From positions 433,535 to 497,534 of the forward strand of contig CAWFSJ010000007.1 of assembly GCA_963818505.1 (NCBI GenBank): a stretch of 64,000 bases of DNA. The letters are read 5' to 3'. A program made the translations under genes and the position numbers. A model generated the notes under the pieces. It saw only the letters and a list, made by a program, of their open reading frames with translations, did not search any database and was not told the origin of the DNA. Shown piece after piece: positions 17,947 to 26,198 of this stretch (position 1 is its first letter; every line of letters begins with the position of its first letter). Source of the DNA: JADKAV01 sp963818505 (GTDB taxonomy: Bacteria > Actinomycetota > Actinomycetes > S36-B12 > UBA10799).

Positions 17947-18774
17947 GTGCGCACGATCGGCACATGGATTCGCAGGATTTGGCGACGATCGTACTCAGCG
18001 CTGCCGGGCGTCGGGCCGGAGACGTCACTGACCCCAGTAGGCCAGGCAGCGGCGATCGTGGGCCCGGACATGGTCGAGGATGTGGCGCGTTCGCTGTTGA
18101 CGCCCTGGATCGACGGCGGTGGTTCCACGATGACCCCCGGAGATCCTGGCTGGCCGCTGGGGCTGTTCAGTCTGGGTCGGGCTGCCCCGTTGATGCTCTG
18201 GGTCAAAGGAGACCTGCGTCGTGAGCCCGAATCCATGGTGGCCGTGGTCGGCGCCCGCGACTGCTCGTCGTACGGGTCACGCGCGGCCGCCGAGCTCGCC
18301 GCCCGCATCTGCGCCACCGGGCGGTTGGTTGTGTCCGGGGGCGCGCTGGGTATCGATGTGGCCGCGCACAGGTCGGCCCTGCAGGTCGGCGGTGGCACGA
18401 TCCTCGTCGCCGCTGGCGGGGCTGGCAGGGTGTACCCCTTGGCGAATCGGGATGCGTTCGACCAGGCGCCACGCCGCGGTGGTGTCGTCTGGGAGTTCCC
18501 GCCGGGGGCGGCCCTGAGTCCAGCCGGATTCCTGCACCGCAACCGACTCATCGCCGCTATGTCGGGCGCCACCGTTCTGGTGGAGGCCGCCGCACGCTCG
18601 GGGGCTCTGAACACCGGTCGCGCCGCCGCCGACCTGGGCCGGTTGGTGCTCGGTGTGCCAGGCCAGATCGACAGCACCAGATCCGGGGGAGTGCACCGAG
18701 CCATTGGCGAGGGCTGGGCAGCGCTGCTGATCAGCCCGGAGGATCTGGATGCGATGCTGCCAGCGGTTGCCTAG
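17947..18774 (+). CDS. dprA: DNA processing protein DprA/Smf
   Basis: Rossmann-fold single-stranded DNA-binding protein that loads RecA during natural transformation. The product is 275 residues. Core motifs: VAVVGARDCSSYG, VSGGALGIDVAAHRSAL, ILVAAGGAGRVYPLANRDAF, and FLHRNRLIAAMSGATVLVEA followed by RSGALNTGRAAADLGR. The C-terminal winged-helix domain of longer homologues is missing, and the N-terminal SAM-like region is short and poorly conserved. The start (GTG 17947) is therefore uncertain; a more typical ATG at 17964 is out of frame. Confidence 0.85.
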   Translation: MRTIGTWIRRIWRRSYSALPGVGPETSLTPVGQAAAIVGPDMVEDVARSLLTPWIDGGGSTMTPGDPGWPLGLFSLGRAAPLMLWVKGDLRREPESMVAVVGARDCSSYGSRAAAELAARICATGRLVVSGGALGIDVAAHRSALQVGGGTILVAAGGAGRVYPLANRDAFDQAPRRGGVVWEFPPGAALSPAGFLHRNRLIAAMSGATVLVEAAARSGALNTGRAAADLGRLVLGVPGQIDSTRSGGVHRAIGEGWAALLISPEDLDAMLPAVA

Positions 18775-18815
18775 CCCGTTTGACTCACGCCTGTCCCGCG
18801 GGCAGGCTGAAGAGC

Positions 18816-19736
18816 GTGCGGGGTGTATCAGCGACCGGAGTAGCCGCGAGCACACTGCCTCTGCGGTGGGACGAGGCGATCCCGGACTTCACCAACTACA
18901 TGGCAAGCGAGCGTGGTTTCTCTGCGCACACGTGTAGGGCCTATACCAGCGACCTTGCGGACCTGGCCACACACCTTGATGGCAAGCCGATGACGACAGC
19001 ATCAATTCGGGGGTGGCTGGCCGATGCCCGGCGTGAGGGCACGGGCTCGCCGACAGTCGCGCGACGTGTCGCCAGCGTGCGGTGCTTCTCGCATTGGGCG
19101 GTCCGCGCAGGCATCCTCGAGGTTGACCCCACTCTTCGCTTGCGCACGCCGAAGGTGAAAGCCCAGCTGCCGCAGGTCGCCGATTCCGAGCGCCTCAACG
19201 AAGCCCTCGACACCCTCGGGCGGGTTGCCGACGGACCCGTTGACCTGCGCGACGTGGCGCTGCTTGAGTTGCTCTATGGCAGCGGTTTGCGAGTCAGCGA
19301 GGCCTGCTCGCTCGACGTCGGTGACATCGACATGTCACGGCGCACCGTGACGGTCATGGGCAAAGGCGCCAAACAGCGGGTCGTCCCCCTTACTGTTTCT
19401 TCTGTGCGCGCGATTGACAGGTGGATGCAGTCCCGAACGGAACTCACCGGGACGAAGGGTGGCGCACTTTTCGTGGGTGCACGGGGTCGCCGGCTCGACG
19501 TGCGCGTCGCCCGCCGAGTCGTGCATGAGGCCACGTGCTCCTTCCCCGGTCTTCCCGATCTCGGCCCACATGGCATGCGGCACAGCATGGCCACCCATGT
19601 GCTGGCCGGAGGTGCTGATCTGCGTTACGTGCAGCAGTTGCTCGGCCACGCCAGCCTGGCCAGCACCCAGATCTACACCCACGTCTCCGCCGAGCGGCTG
19701 CGCTCTGCCTACGAGAGCGCGCACCCCCGTGCCTGA
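18816..19736 (+). CDS. xerC: Tyrosine recombinase XerC
   Basis: Site-specific recombinase that with XerD resolves chromosome dimers at dif. From GTG 18816 the product is 306 residues. The N-terminal SAM-like DNA-binding domain (20-110) is followed by a catalytic domain with all active residues: R159 (GSGLRVSE), K183 (GKGAKQR), H252 and R255 (HGMRHS), H278 (LGHAS) and Y287 (IYTHV). It is chromosomal and lies between dprA and whiG as in Streptomyces, so it is the housekeeping enzyme and not a phage integrase. The stop overlaps the sigma factor start. Confidence 0.92.
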   Translation: MRGVSATGVAASTLPLRWDEAIPDFTNYMASERGFSAHTCRAYTSDLADLATHLDGKPMTTASIRGWLADARREGTGSPTVARRVASVRCFSHWAVRAGILEVDPTLRLRTPKVKAQLPQVADSERLNEALDTLGRVADGPVDLRDVALLELLYGSGLRVSEACSLDVGDIDMSRRTVTVMGKGAKQRVVPLTVSSVRAIDRWMQSRTELTGTKGGALFVGARGRRLDVRVARRVVHEATCSFPGLPDLGPHGMRHSMATHVLAGGADLRYVQQLLGHASLASTQIYTHVSAERLRSAYESAHPRA

Positions 19737-20550
19737 CTCCGACGTCCTGGACGAAGCAACGATCGCTGCCGAAGAGGCTGCGGCCAACGAGGCCGCACTG
19801 AAGCAACTATGGGCCCGCTACAAGGACAGCGATGACCGCAGCGCCCGCGACCGCTTGATCGTCCACTACGCACCGCTGGTCAAGTACGTGGCGGGCAGGG
19901 TGCGCTCCGGGTTGCCCAACAACGTGGAGTCCGCCGACCTCGTGTCCTACGGCATGTTCGGACTCATCGACGCTTTGAACAAGTTCGACATCGACAGGCA
20001 GATCAAGTTCGAGACCTACGCCATCAATCGCATCCGCGGTGCCATCATCGACGAACTGCGATCCCTTGACTGGGTCCCACGCTCCGTGCGCTCGAAGGCC
20101 AAGGACCTCGAACGCGCCCACGCCGCGTTAGAAGCCGAACTGAAGCGCTCACCCACTGAGTCGGAGTTGTGCGAACGCATGGGCCTGACCCGGCAGGCAC
20201 TGGCCAAGCTGATGAGCCAGGTGGCGTTCACCAACGTCGTCGCGCTTGACGAAGTGACCCACGGGGGGTCCGACCGCGGCGACAAGATGACACTGGGCGA
20301 CCTGCTGGAGGATCCTCGCGCGCCAGACCCAGAAGCTGAGTACGAGACCGTGGAAATGAAGGTCCTGCTGGCCGAACAGATCGCTGGTCTGCCCGAGCGT
20401 GAGAAAGTCGTCCTCACTCTGTACTACTACGAACGACTCACTCTGGCCGAGATCGGTTCAGTGCTCGGAGTCACCGAGAGTCGCGTGAGCCAGATCCACA
20501 GCAAGGCGCTGCTGGACTTGCGCGGGCGTCTGGCCCAGATCGGGGTGTAG
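19729..20550 (+). CDS. whiG: RNA polymerase sigma factor of the WhiG/FliA (sigma-28) family
   Basis: Group 3 sigma factor, 273 residues from GTG 19729. Region 2 reads LIVHYAPLVKYVAGRV and SADLVSYGMFGLIDALNKFD, then KFETYAINRIRGAIIDELR; region 3 follows with SPTESELCERMGL; region 4 ends YYYERLTLAEIGSVLGVTESRVSQIHSKAL. Length and region 3 fit FliA/WhiG and not ECF factors. In Streptomyces the gene at this position is whiG, which commits aerial hyphae to sporulation; in motile actinobacteria the same family drives flagellar genes. No flagellar or anti-sigma gene is in the window, so the role is open. Confidence 0.88.
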   Translation: MPDSDVLDEATIAAEEAAANEAALKQLWARYKDSDDRSARDRLIVHYAPLVKYVAGRVRSGLPNNVESADLVSYGMFGLIDALNKFDIDRQIKFETYAINRIRGAIIDELRSLDWVPRSVRSKAKDLERAHAALEAELKRSPTESELCERMGLTRQALAKLMSQVAFTNVVALDEVTHGGSDRGDKMTLGDLLEDPRAPDPEAEYETVEMKVLLAEQIAGLPEREKVVLTLYYYERLTLAEIGSVLGVTESRVSQIHSKALLDLRGRLAQIGV

Positions 20551-20965
20551 GCGCCCGGAAGGTCAGCCCGACCGGCTTCAGGATCGGCGAACGCCCCACG
20601 AGAAACGACATCGGGTCGACGTACTGTCCACCGACCCTTGCGCCCCAGTGAACACATCGACCGTCGCAGTGCCCACCTGAGGACACCCGCCCGATGCGCT
20701 CGCCGGAACGCACCCGCTGACCGACCTGAAGTCCGGAGGTGACAGGTTCCAGGGTGAACCGCGCGACGGGCGTGCGAATCGCGATCACGGCACGACCGGC
20801 CACCTTTCCCACGAAGGCAACCTGCCCGTTCGCAGGAGCCACAACCGCTTGGCCGGGGCGCGCAACCAGATCCACGCCCCTGTGCGCCGCAAGCCAATCG
20901 TGGGCTGCTGCGCTGAAGGCCCGAACCACACTGACGGGCTGCACAGGGGGCATCGGGGTCAACAT
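20471..20965 (-). CDS. M23 family (LytM-like) peptidase domain protein
   Basis: A minus-strand product related to the M23 peptidase often found between whiG and rpsB. HRGVDLVARPGQAVVAPANG supplies the first H and D of the LytM motif; the second motif reads CDGRCVHWGAR, where the usual HxH is CVH, as I recall for close relatives, so zinc peptidase activity is uncertain. ATG 20965 gives 164 residues with no clear signal peptide; longer starts at 21070 and 21214 run into the rpsB promoter region. The C-terminus overlaps the end of whiG by 80 bases in antisense. Confidence 0.7.
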   Translation of the reverse strand: MLTPMPPVQPVSVVRAFSAAAHDWLAAHRGVDLVARPGQAVVAPANGQVAFVGKVAGRAVIAIRTPVARFTLEPVTSGLQVGQRVRSGERIGRVSSGGHCDGRCVHWGARVGGQYVDPMSFLVGRSPILKPVGLTFRAPTPRSGPDARASPAAPCCGSGSRDSR

Positions 20966-21056
20966 GTACCCATTGCAGTGCGAACCTGTCGAGTCGGGAA
21001 AGGCCGTCTGCCGGATCTGTGGACAACCGGCGCAGCCTGTCCACACAGCCACCCGG

Positions 21057-21237
21057 TAGACTGGGCACATCGCGGTTCGCCGCGAAATTCGCACATCGTT
21101 CGGTGGGCTGCAAAGTCCACTCCTGTCACGGTCCGGTCCCTTCGGGGAAGCCGCGAAAGGCGATGTCAGGGTGCTGATCGCCGATCGGCACGACATAACT
21201 GGAAAGCGCCGCATGTATGGCGCGAAAGGAACACCCC
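21057..21237 (+). promoter_or_regulatory. rpsB promoter (-10 TAGACT) and structured 5' leader
   Basis: TAGACT at 21057-21062 is a good -10; no clear -35 is seen. About 170 bases of leader follow, with a small hairpin CGCGG-TTCG-CCGCG at 21071-21084 and GCGCC...GGCGC just before the ribosome site AAAGGA. A long structured leader before rpsB suggests control by S2, as known in other bacteria, but no named motif is matched. The rest of the 272-base gap (20966-21056) shows nothing further. Confidence 0.45.
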
Positions 21238-22152
21238 ATGGCAGTTGTGACCATGCGCCAGATGCTGGAGTCAGGCGTCCACTTCGGACACCAGACCCGC
21301 CGCTGGAACCCCAAGATGAAGCGGTTCATCCTCACCGACCGCAACGGCATCTACATCATCGACCTCAACCAGGCTCTCGGGTACCTCGACAGCGCCTACG
21401 AGTTCGTCAAGGAGACTGTTGCCCACGGCGGCACCATCCTGTTCATCGGTACCAAGAAGCAGGCCCAGGAGGCCGTCGCCCAGCAGGCTCAGCGCGTCGG
21501 CATGCCATACGTCAACGAGCGTTGGCTCGGCGGCATGCTCACCAACTTCCAGACCGTTCACCAGCGGCTGCAGCGCCTCAAGGAGCTCGAGGAGATCGAC
21601 TTCGATGACGTGGCGGCCAGTGGTCTGACCAAGCGCGAACTGCTCGGTCTGCGCCGCGAGCGTGACAAGCTCGAGCGCACCCTCGGCGGTATCCGCTTCA
21701 TGACGAAGGTTCCCAGCGCCGTGTGGATCGTGGACACCAACAAGGAACACATCGCCGTTGCTGAGGCGCGCAAACTCAACATCCCGATCGTGGCCATCCT
21801 GGACACCAACTGCGACCCCGACGTGGTCAACTACCCGATCCCGGGTAACGATGACGCGATCCGGTCGGTCGCGTTGTTGACGAGGGTCATCGCCGATGCG
21901 GTGGCCGAGGGCAAGATGGCCCACGCGGGTGCGGGCGAAGACGGTGCTGCCGAAGAGATGCCCGCGTGGGAGCGCGAGCTGCTCGAGCAGCAGGCTGCCG
22001 CCGAGCAGGCTGAGTCCCCTGCAGGAGCGCCGGAGCAGGCACCTTCGGTGACCGATGAGGTCGTTGAGGCAGAGGCTGCCGCCGAGGCCCCTGCAACGGA
22101 GCAGGAGGCACCCGTCGAGGTTGCCGCAGAGATGAGCGAGGAGAACAACTGA
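21238..22152 (+). CDS. rpsB: 30S ribosomal protein S2
   Basis: uS2, 304 residues from ATG 21238 (ribosome site AAAGGA). The core is canonical: MRQMLESGVHFGHQTRRWNP, then FIGTKKQAQEAV, NERWLGGMLTNF, and PIVAILDTNCDPDVVNYPIPGND split by normal spacing. From about residue 225 there is an Ala/Glu/Pro-rich acidic tail of roughly 75 residues, typical of high-GC actinobacteria. The stop shares one base with the tsf start. Confidence 0.97.
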   Translation: MAVVTMRQMLESGVHFGHQTRRWNPKMKRFILTDRNGIYIIDLNQALGYLDSAYEFVKETVAHGGTILFIGTKKQAQEAVAQQAQRVGMPYVNERWLGGMLTNFQTVHQRLQRLKELEEIDFDDVAASGLTKRELLGLRRERDKLERTLGGIRFMTKVPSAVWIVDTNKEHIAVAEARKLNIPIVAILDTNCDPDVVNYPIPGNDDAIRSVALLTRVIADAVAEGKMAHAGAGEDGAAEEMPAWERELLEQQAAAEQAESPAGAPEQAPSVTDEVVEAEAAAEAPATEQEAPVEVAAEMSEENN

Positions 22153-22985
22153 TGGCTGTGAGTGCAGCTGACGTCAAGCGACTGCGCGAATTGACCGGCG
22201 CGGGGATGATGGACTGCAAGCGCGCCCTCGAGGAAGCCGATGGCGACTTTGAGAAGGCCGTCGAGTTCCTGCGGGTCAAGGGTGCCAAGGGTGTGACGAA
22301 GCGCGCTGAGCGTACGGCGTCCAACGGCCTGGTCACCTCCTACATCGAGGGCACCTCGCACGGGGTGCTGCTCGAGTTGAACTGTGAGACGGACTTCGTG
22401 GCCAAGACCGACGACTTCCAGCAGATGGCGGCCGACGTCTCGGCGTTCGTGGCCTCCAAGCAGCCGGCCGACATCGGCGAACTGTTGAGCCTGGAGATCG
22501 AGGCTGACAAGAGCATCCAGCAACTACTCGACGAAGCCAACGCCACGATGGGCGAGAAGATCGAGATCCGCCGTTTCGAGCGCTTCGCTGACGGGTTCGT
22601 CACCGTCTACCTCCACAAGCACGACCCGGCCCTGCCGCCGAGCGTCGGTGCACTTGTCGAGCTGGACGGGCAGAACGAAGAGGTTGGCAAGAACGTCGCG
22701 CAGCACATCGCGGCGATGTCCCCGATCTACATCTCCCGCGACGATGTCCCCGAGGATGTCGTGGCGAACGAGCGCCGCATCGCCGAAGAGACCGCCCGCG
22801 AGGAGGGTAAGCCCGAGCAGGCTCTGCCCAAGATCGTGGAGGGCCGGGTGAACGGCTTCTTCAAGGATGTCTGCCTGCTCGAGCAGCCGTGGGTGCGCGA
22901 CAACAAGCAGACCATCGGCAAGTACGTGCAGGACAACGGCGTCACTGTGACCCGCTTCGCGCGTTTCAAGGTCGGCCAAGGCTGA
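22152..22985 (+). CDS. tsf: Elongation factor Ts
   Basis: Nucleotide exchange factor for EF-Tu. The product is 277 residues, starting MAVSAADVKRLRELTGAGMMDCKRALEE. The second signature, ELNCETDFVAKTDDF, is present, and the C-terminal module ends NNGVTVTRFARFKVG-like (near residue 265). It is co-transcribed with rpsB. The start at 22152 overlaps the rpsB stop by one base. Confidence 0.97.
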   Translation: MAVSAADVKRLRELTGAGMMDCKRALEEADGDFEKAVEFLRVKGAKGVTKRAERTASNGLVTSYIEGTSHGVLLELNCETDFVAKTDDFQQMAADVSAFVASKQPADIGELLSLEIEADKSIQQLLDEANATMGEKIEIRRFERFADGFVTVYLHKHDPALPPSVGALVELDGQNEEVGKNVAQHIAAMSPIYISRDDVPEDVVANERRIAEETAREEGKPEQALPKIVEGRVNGFFKDVCLLEQPWVRDNKQTIGKYVQDNGVTVTRFARFKVGQG

Positions 22986-22990
22986 CCTCG

Positions 22991-23725
22991 ATGCAGCACT
23001 GGGACTCAGCACCTGATGGTGGTTGGGAACGCGTACTGCTGAAGTTGTCGGGCGAGGCGTTCTCGGGCGGAACCGGGTTGGGTGTCGACCCCGATGTGGT
23101 CGCCTCCATCGCGTCCCAGATCGCCGAGGTGGTCTCTGACGGACGCCAAGTGGCGGTCGTGATCGGCGGGGGCAACTATTTCCGTGGGGCGCAACTGTCC
23201 GAGCGGGGAATGGATCGTGCCCGGGCTGACTACATGGGCATGCTCGGCACGGTCATGAACTGTCTGGCGTTGCAGGACTTCCTGGAACAGGTCGGGGTCG
23301 AGACACGCGTGCAGACGGCCATCGCCATGGGTCAGGTTGCAGAGCCGTACGTTCCGCGTAGGGCCATCCGGCACCTCCAGAAGGGCCGCGTCGTTATCTT
23401 CGGCGCCGGCTTGGGTGTTCCCTACTTCTCCACCGACACCTGCGCTGCCCAGCGGGCACTGGAGATCGGTTGCCAGGCGGTACTGATGGGCAAGAACGGT
23501 GTGGATGGGGTGTACGACGCGGACCCGCGAACGACCCCGTCGGCCGCGAGGTACGAGCACCTCACGCACTCCGACGTGCTGGCACAAGACCTGAAGGTCG
23601 CTGATGCGACGGCGATCAGTCTGTGTCGGGACAACGCGCTGCCGCTCGTGGTGTTCGACCTGCTGGCCAGCGGTGGCATCCGAGAGGCCGCAGCTGGCCT
23701 CAAAGTGGGGACATTGGTCTCGTGA
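22991..23725 (+). CDS. pyrH: Uridylate kinase
   Basis: Hexameric bacterial UMP kinase, 244 residues from ATG 22991, 5 bases after tsf. Motifs: VLLKLSGEAFSGG, VVIGGGNYFRGAQL, the ARADYMGMLGTVMNCLAL segment, and LMGKNGVDGVYDADPR near the ATP site. The normal actinobacterial continuation is frr-cdsA; here the operon stops at a palindrome 5 bases downstream and iron-transport genes follow. Confidence 0.96.
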   Translation: MQHWDSAPDGGWERVLLKLSGEAFSGGTGLGVDPDVVASIASQIAEVVSDGRQVAVVIGGGNYFRGAQLSERGMDRARADYMGMLGTVMNCLALQDFLEQVGVETRVQTAIAMGQVAEPYVPRRAIRHLQKGRVVIFGAGLGVPYFSTDTCAAQRALEIGCQAVLMGKNGVDGVYDADPRTTPSAARYEHLTHSDVLAQDLKVADATAISLCRDNALPLVVFDLLASGGIREAAAGLKVGTLVS

Positions 23726-23730
23726 CATGG

Positions 23731-23760
23731 GCCACAACTTAGGCTTACCTAAGTTGTGGC
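23731..23760. promoter_or_regulatory. 30-bp perfect palindrome: candidate DtxR/IdeR iron box and pyrH terminator hairpin
   Basis: GCCACAACTTAGG at 23731-23743 and its exact complement at 23748-23760, separated by CTTA. The centre TTAGGCTTACCTAA resembles the second half of actinobacterial iron boxes (TTAGGTTAGGCTNACCTAA). It starts 5 bases after the pyrH stop and ends 16 bases before feoA, so it may be the operator of the feo genes and also a 13-bp terminator hairpin without a T-tract. The upstream half of the consensus is poor. Confidence 0.6.
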
Positions 23761-23776
23761 TGTTAGCGTGGGAGGC

Positions 23777-23995
23777 ATGACGCTGGACTTCGTCGGCTCC
23801 GCAACGGTCACCAACGTGACCGCGCCAGAGACTGTGCGGCGGCGACTGGCGGAGATGGGCATTCGATCCGGCTCGCACATCCGCGTCTTACACCGGACGA
23901 CTGGCGGGGGCCTGGTGATCGCTGTCGGCGGTGCCAGGGTCGCCCTTGACTCATCGCTGGCCGCGGCGGTGGAAACCGATCACGCCGATGGCTGA
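23777..23995 (+). CDS. feoA: Ferrous iron transport protein A
   Basis: Small SH3-like cytosolic partner of FeoB, 72 residues from ATG 23777, which follows GGGAGG; an upstream in-frame GTG at 23756 lies inside the palindrome and is unlikely. The conserved FeoA pattern is visible: RRRLAEMGIRSGSHIRVLHR and GGGLVIAVGGARVALD. It overlaps feoB by 8 bases. The iron-box-like palindrome just upstream suggests repression by a DtxR-type regulator when iron is plentiful. Confidence 0.9.
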   Translation: MTLDFVGSATVTNVTAPETVRRRLAEMGIRSGSHIRVLHRTTGGGLVIAVGGARVALDSSLAAAVETDHADG

Positions 23996-25940
23996 GCGCA
24001 AGACCGTCTCCTCAATCGCCTCCTGCCACTCGGACGCGGCCGGGCCGTTGGCAGCCAAGGGTGCACCGGTGTTGGCTCTGGTGGGAGCACCGAACGTCGG
24101 GAAGTCAACGCTCTTCAACAGCCTCACAGGTGCGCGCCGGCAGATGGGTAACTGGCCGGGCACCACCGTGGAGGTCGGCCGCACCCAGTGGCGTGTGCCC
24201 AGCAGTGACGGTTCGAAGGGGGTGGCACTGCTGGACCTGCCCGGGGCTTACAGTCTCGATGCGGTGTCTCCCGACGAGGAGTTCACACGCACACTGCTGC
24301 TGGGCGAGGATCGTCCCGACGTCGTGATCGTGGTGGCCGACGCATCCAGACTGTCCAGGTCGCTGTACCTGCTCAGCCAGGTGCGCGAGTCGGCGCAGCG
24401 TGTTGTGGTTGCGCTGACGATGTCCGATGTCGCCGCCCGCCGAGACATCGAGGTCGATGTCGAGGTGCTGGCCGCTCGCCTGGGGTGCCCCGTCGTTCGC
24501 GTGGATCCGCGGCGGGGGATCGGGGATGCGGACCTGGCCAGAGCGGCCGCCGACTCGCTGGCAACACCAGTGCCCACCGAGCGGGAGCATCTTCGCGATG
24601 CCGATGACCTCGACATCGCCGACGATCGCTTCGCGTGGATACAGGACGCGGTCGATGCGAGCACTGTCACGCCCGAGCGCGAGCGACGGACCTGGTCGGA
24701 CCGGATGGATCGCTGGGTCACTGCGCCATGGTTCGGTCCAATCATCTTCATGGCAGTCATGTGGGTCGTCTTCCAACTCACCACCACGGTTGCCGCACCG
24801 ATGCAGGACGCACTCGATGCGTTCTTCGCCGGGCCTGTGAGCAACGCTGCAACCGCCTTGCTGGCGTTCGTCGGGCTGGGCGGGAGTTGGGTGGAGAGTT
24901 TCATCCTCGATGGGCTGATCGCAGGCGTGGGCATGCTACTCACGTTCGTTCCCCTGATGGCCATCATGTTCGCGCTATTGGCGCTGCTCGAGGATTCGGG
25001 CTACATGGCCCGCGCCGCAGTGGTTACCGACCGGACGATGCGCTTCGTGGGTCTGCCCGGCAAGGCGTTCCTGCCGCTGATCGTGGGATTCGGGTGCAAT
25101 GTCCCGGCGATCAGCGCCACGCGTGTTCTGCCCGATGCCCGCCATCGCATCCTCACGTCCTTGCTGGTGCCGTTCACATCATGCTCCGCGCGCTTGGCCG
25201 TGTATGTGATGCTCGCCGCGACCTTCTTCCCTGACGATTCCGGGAACGTCGTGTTCGCGATGTACGTGATCTCGATCCTGTTCGTTGTGGTCGTCGGTCT
25301 GCTGTTGCGCAAAACCCTTTGGCGCACGATGGGACGCGAGGCCCTGCTGCTCGACCTTCCGGCATACCAGATGCCACATCTGCGGATCCTCGGCGTCGTC
25401 ACGTGGGGCAGGCTCAAGGCGTTCCTACGCACCGCCTCAGGGATCATCGTGGCGGCTGTCGCGGCCGTCTGGCTGCTTCAGGCGGTACCGGTGACCGGCG
25501 AGGGTGGATTCGCCGACGTCCCAGTCTCGGACTCTGCCTATGCGGCAGCCGCCCAAGCCATCACCCCGGCATTCGCGCCGACCGGCTTCGGCAACTGGGA
25601 GGCAGTGGGAGCGCTGGCTGTCGGGTTCGTGGCCAAGGAGGCGGTTATCTCCTCGTGGTCGCAGACGTACGCGGTGGCCGCGCCGGACGACCTGCGGACC
25701 CCGGGGGACCTCGGTGATGCTCTCAACCGCGACTTCGCCGCATCCTCGGGAGGGCACACGACAGCCGCGGTCTGGGCGTTCCTTGTCTTCCTCTTGGCCT
25801 ACACACCGTGTGTCGCAACGCTGGCGACCCAGCGCCGGGAAATCGGTCGCCGGTGGACGTTGTTCGGAATCGGCATGCAGCTGGCACTGGCTTGGCTGGT
25901 GGCGGTGGCCGTCTTCCAGATCGGCAGGTTGCTGACATGA
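23988..25940 (+). CDS. feoB: Ferrous iron transporter FeoB
   Basis: GTP-dependent ferrous iron permease of the inner membrane, 650 residues. The N-terminal G domain has G1 GAPNVGKST (33-41), G2 MGNWPGTTVEVG and G3 DLPGAYSLD. The membrane part begins near residue 245 and contains both Gate motifs, with GFGCNVPAI and SCSARLAVY. ATG 23988 (MAERKTV) lies inside the end of feoA. It overlaps the FeoC-like gene by ATGA, so feoA-feoB-feoC form one operon. Confidence 0.95.
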   Translation: MAERKTVSSIASCHSDAAGPLAAKGAPVLALVGAPNVGKSTLFNSLTGARRQMGNWPGTTVEVGRTQWRVPSSDGSKGVALLDLPGAYSLDAVSPDEEFTRTLLLGEDRPDVVIVVADASRLSRSLYLLSQVRESAQRVVVALTMSDVAARRDIEVDVEVLAARLGCPVVRVDPRRGIGDADLARAAADSLATPVPTEREHLRDADDLDIADDRFAWIQDAVDASTVTPERERRTWSDRMDRWVTAPWFGPIIFMAVMWVVFQLTTTVAAPMQDALDAFFAGPVSNAATALLAFVGLGGSWVESFILDGLIAGVGMLLTFVPLMAIMFALLALLEDSGYMARAAVVTDRTMRFVGLPGKAFLPLIVGFGCNVPAISATRVLPDARHRILTSLLVPFTSCSARLAVYVMLAATFFPDDSGNVVFAMYVISILFVVVVGLLLRKTLWRTMGREALLLDLPAYQMPHLRILGVVTWGRLKAFLRTASGIIVAAVAAVWLLQAVPVTGEGGFADVPVSDSAYAAAAQAITPAFAPTGFGNWEAVGALAVGFVAKEAVISSWSQTYAVAAPDDLRTPGDLGDALNRDFAASSGGHTTAAVWAFLVFLLAYTPCVATLATQRREIGRRWTLFGIGMQLALAWLVAVAVFQIGRLLT

Positions 25941-26194
25941 GCGGGGGACCGTTGCGGCAAGTCCTGGCACGCATCGATGCCGGGGCATTGACGGTCGCCG
26001 AAATTGCGACTGCGACCGGGCTGTCGGCGGATCTGGTCGATGCTTGTCTGGATCAACTCGTTCGAATGGGCGTGCTGGATGCCCAGAGTCTGCCGACCGG
26101 ATGCCCACCGAGCGGTTGTGGGTCGTGCCCGAGCGCGAGTGGTTCTTGTATTCCCGGTCCGGTCCTGGTCGGTCTCACAAGAAGGACCGGCTGA
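25937..26194 (+). CDS. feoC: FeoC-like winged-helix protein with Cys cluster
   Basis: An 85-residue protein translated from ATG 25937 within the end of feoB. The first 50 residues form a small winged helix (VLARIDAGALTVAEIATATG, LDQLVRMGVLDAQ). The C-terminal wing carries C56, C61, C64 and C71 (C-x4-C-x2-C-x6-C), the spacing seen in enterobacterial FeoC, which binds iron or an Fe-S cluster and stabilises FeoB. It is convergent with the next gene, only 4 bases apart. Sequence outside the motif is divergent, so the call rests on motif and position. Confidence 0.8.
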   Translation: MSGGPLRQVLARIDAGALTVAEIATATGLSADLVDACLDQLVRMGVLDAQSLPTGCPPSGCGSCPSASGSCIPGPVLVGLTRRTG

Positions 26195-26198
26195 GCCG

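Noticed and set aside
18816..19736. XerC-like gene as a phage integrase marking an island
   Set aside because: It lies in the conserved dprA-xerC-whiG slot, with no att-like repeats or phage genes nearby.
23756..23776. GTG 23756 as feoA start
   Set aside because: It lies inside the palindrome and lacks a ribosome site; ATG 23777 has GGGAGG.
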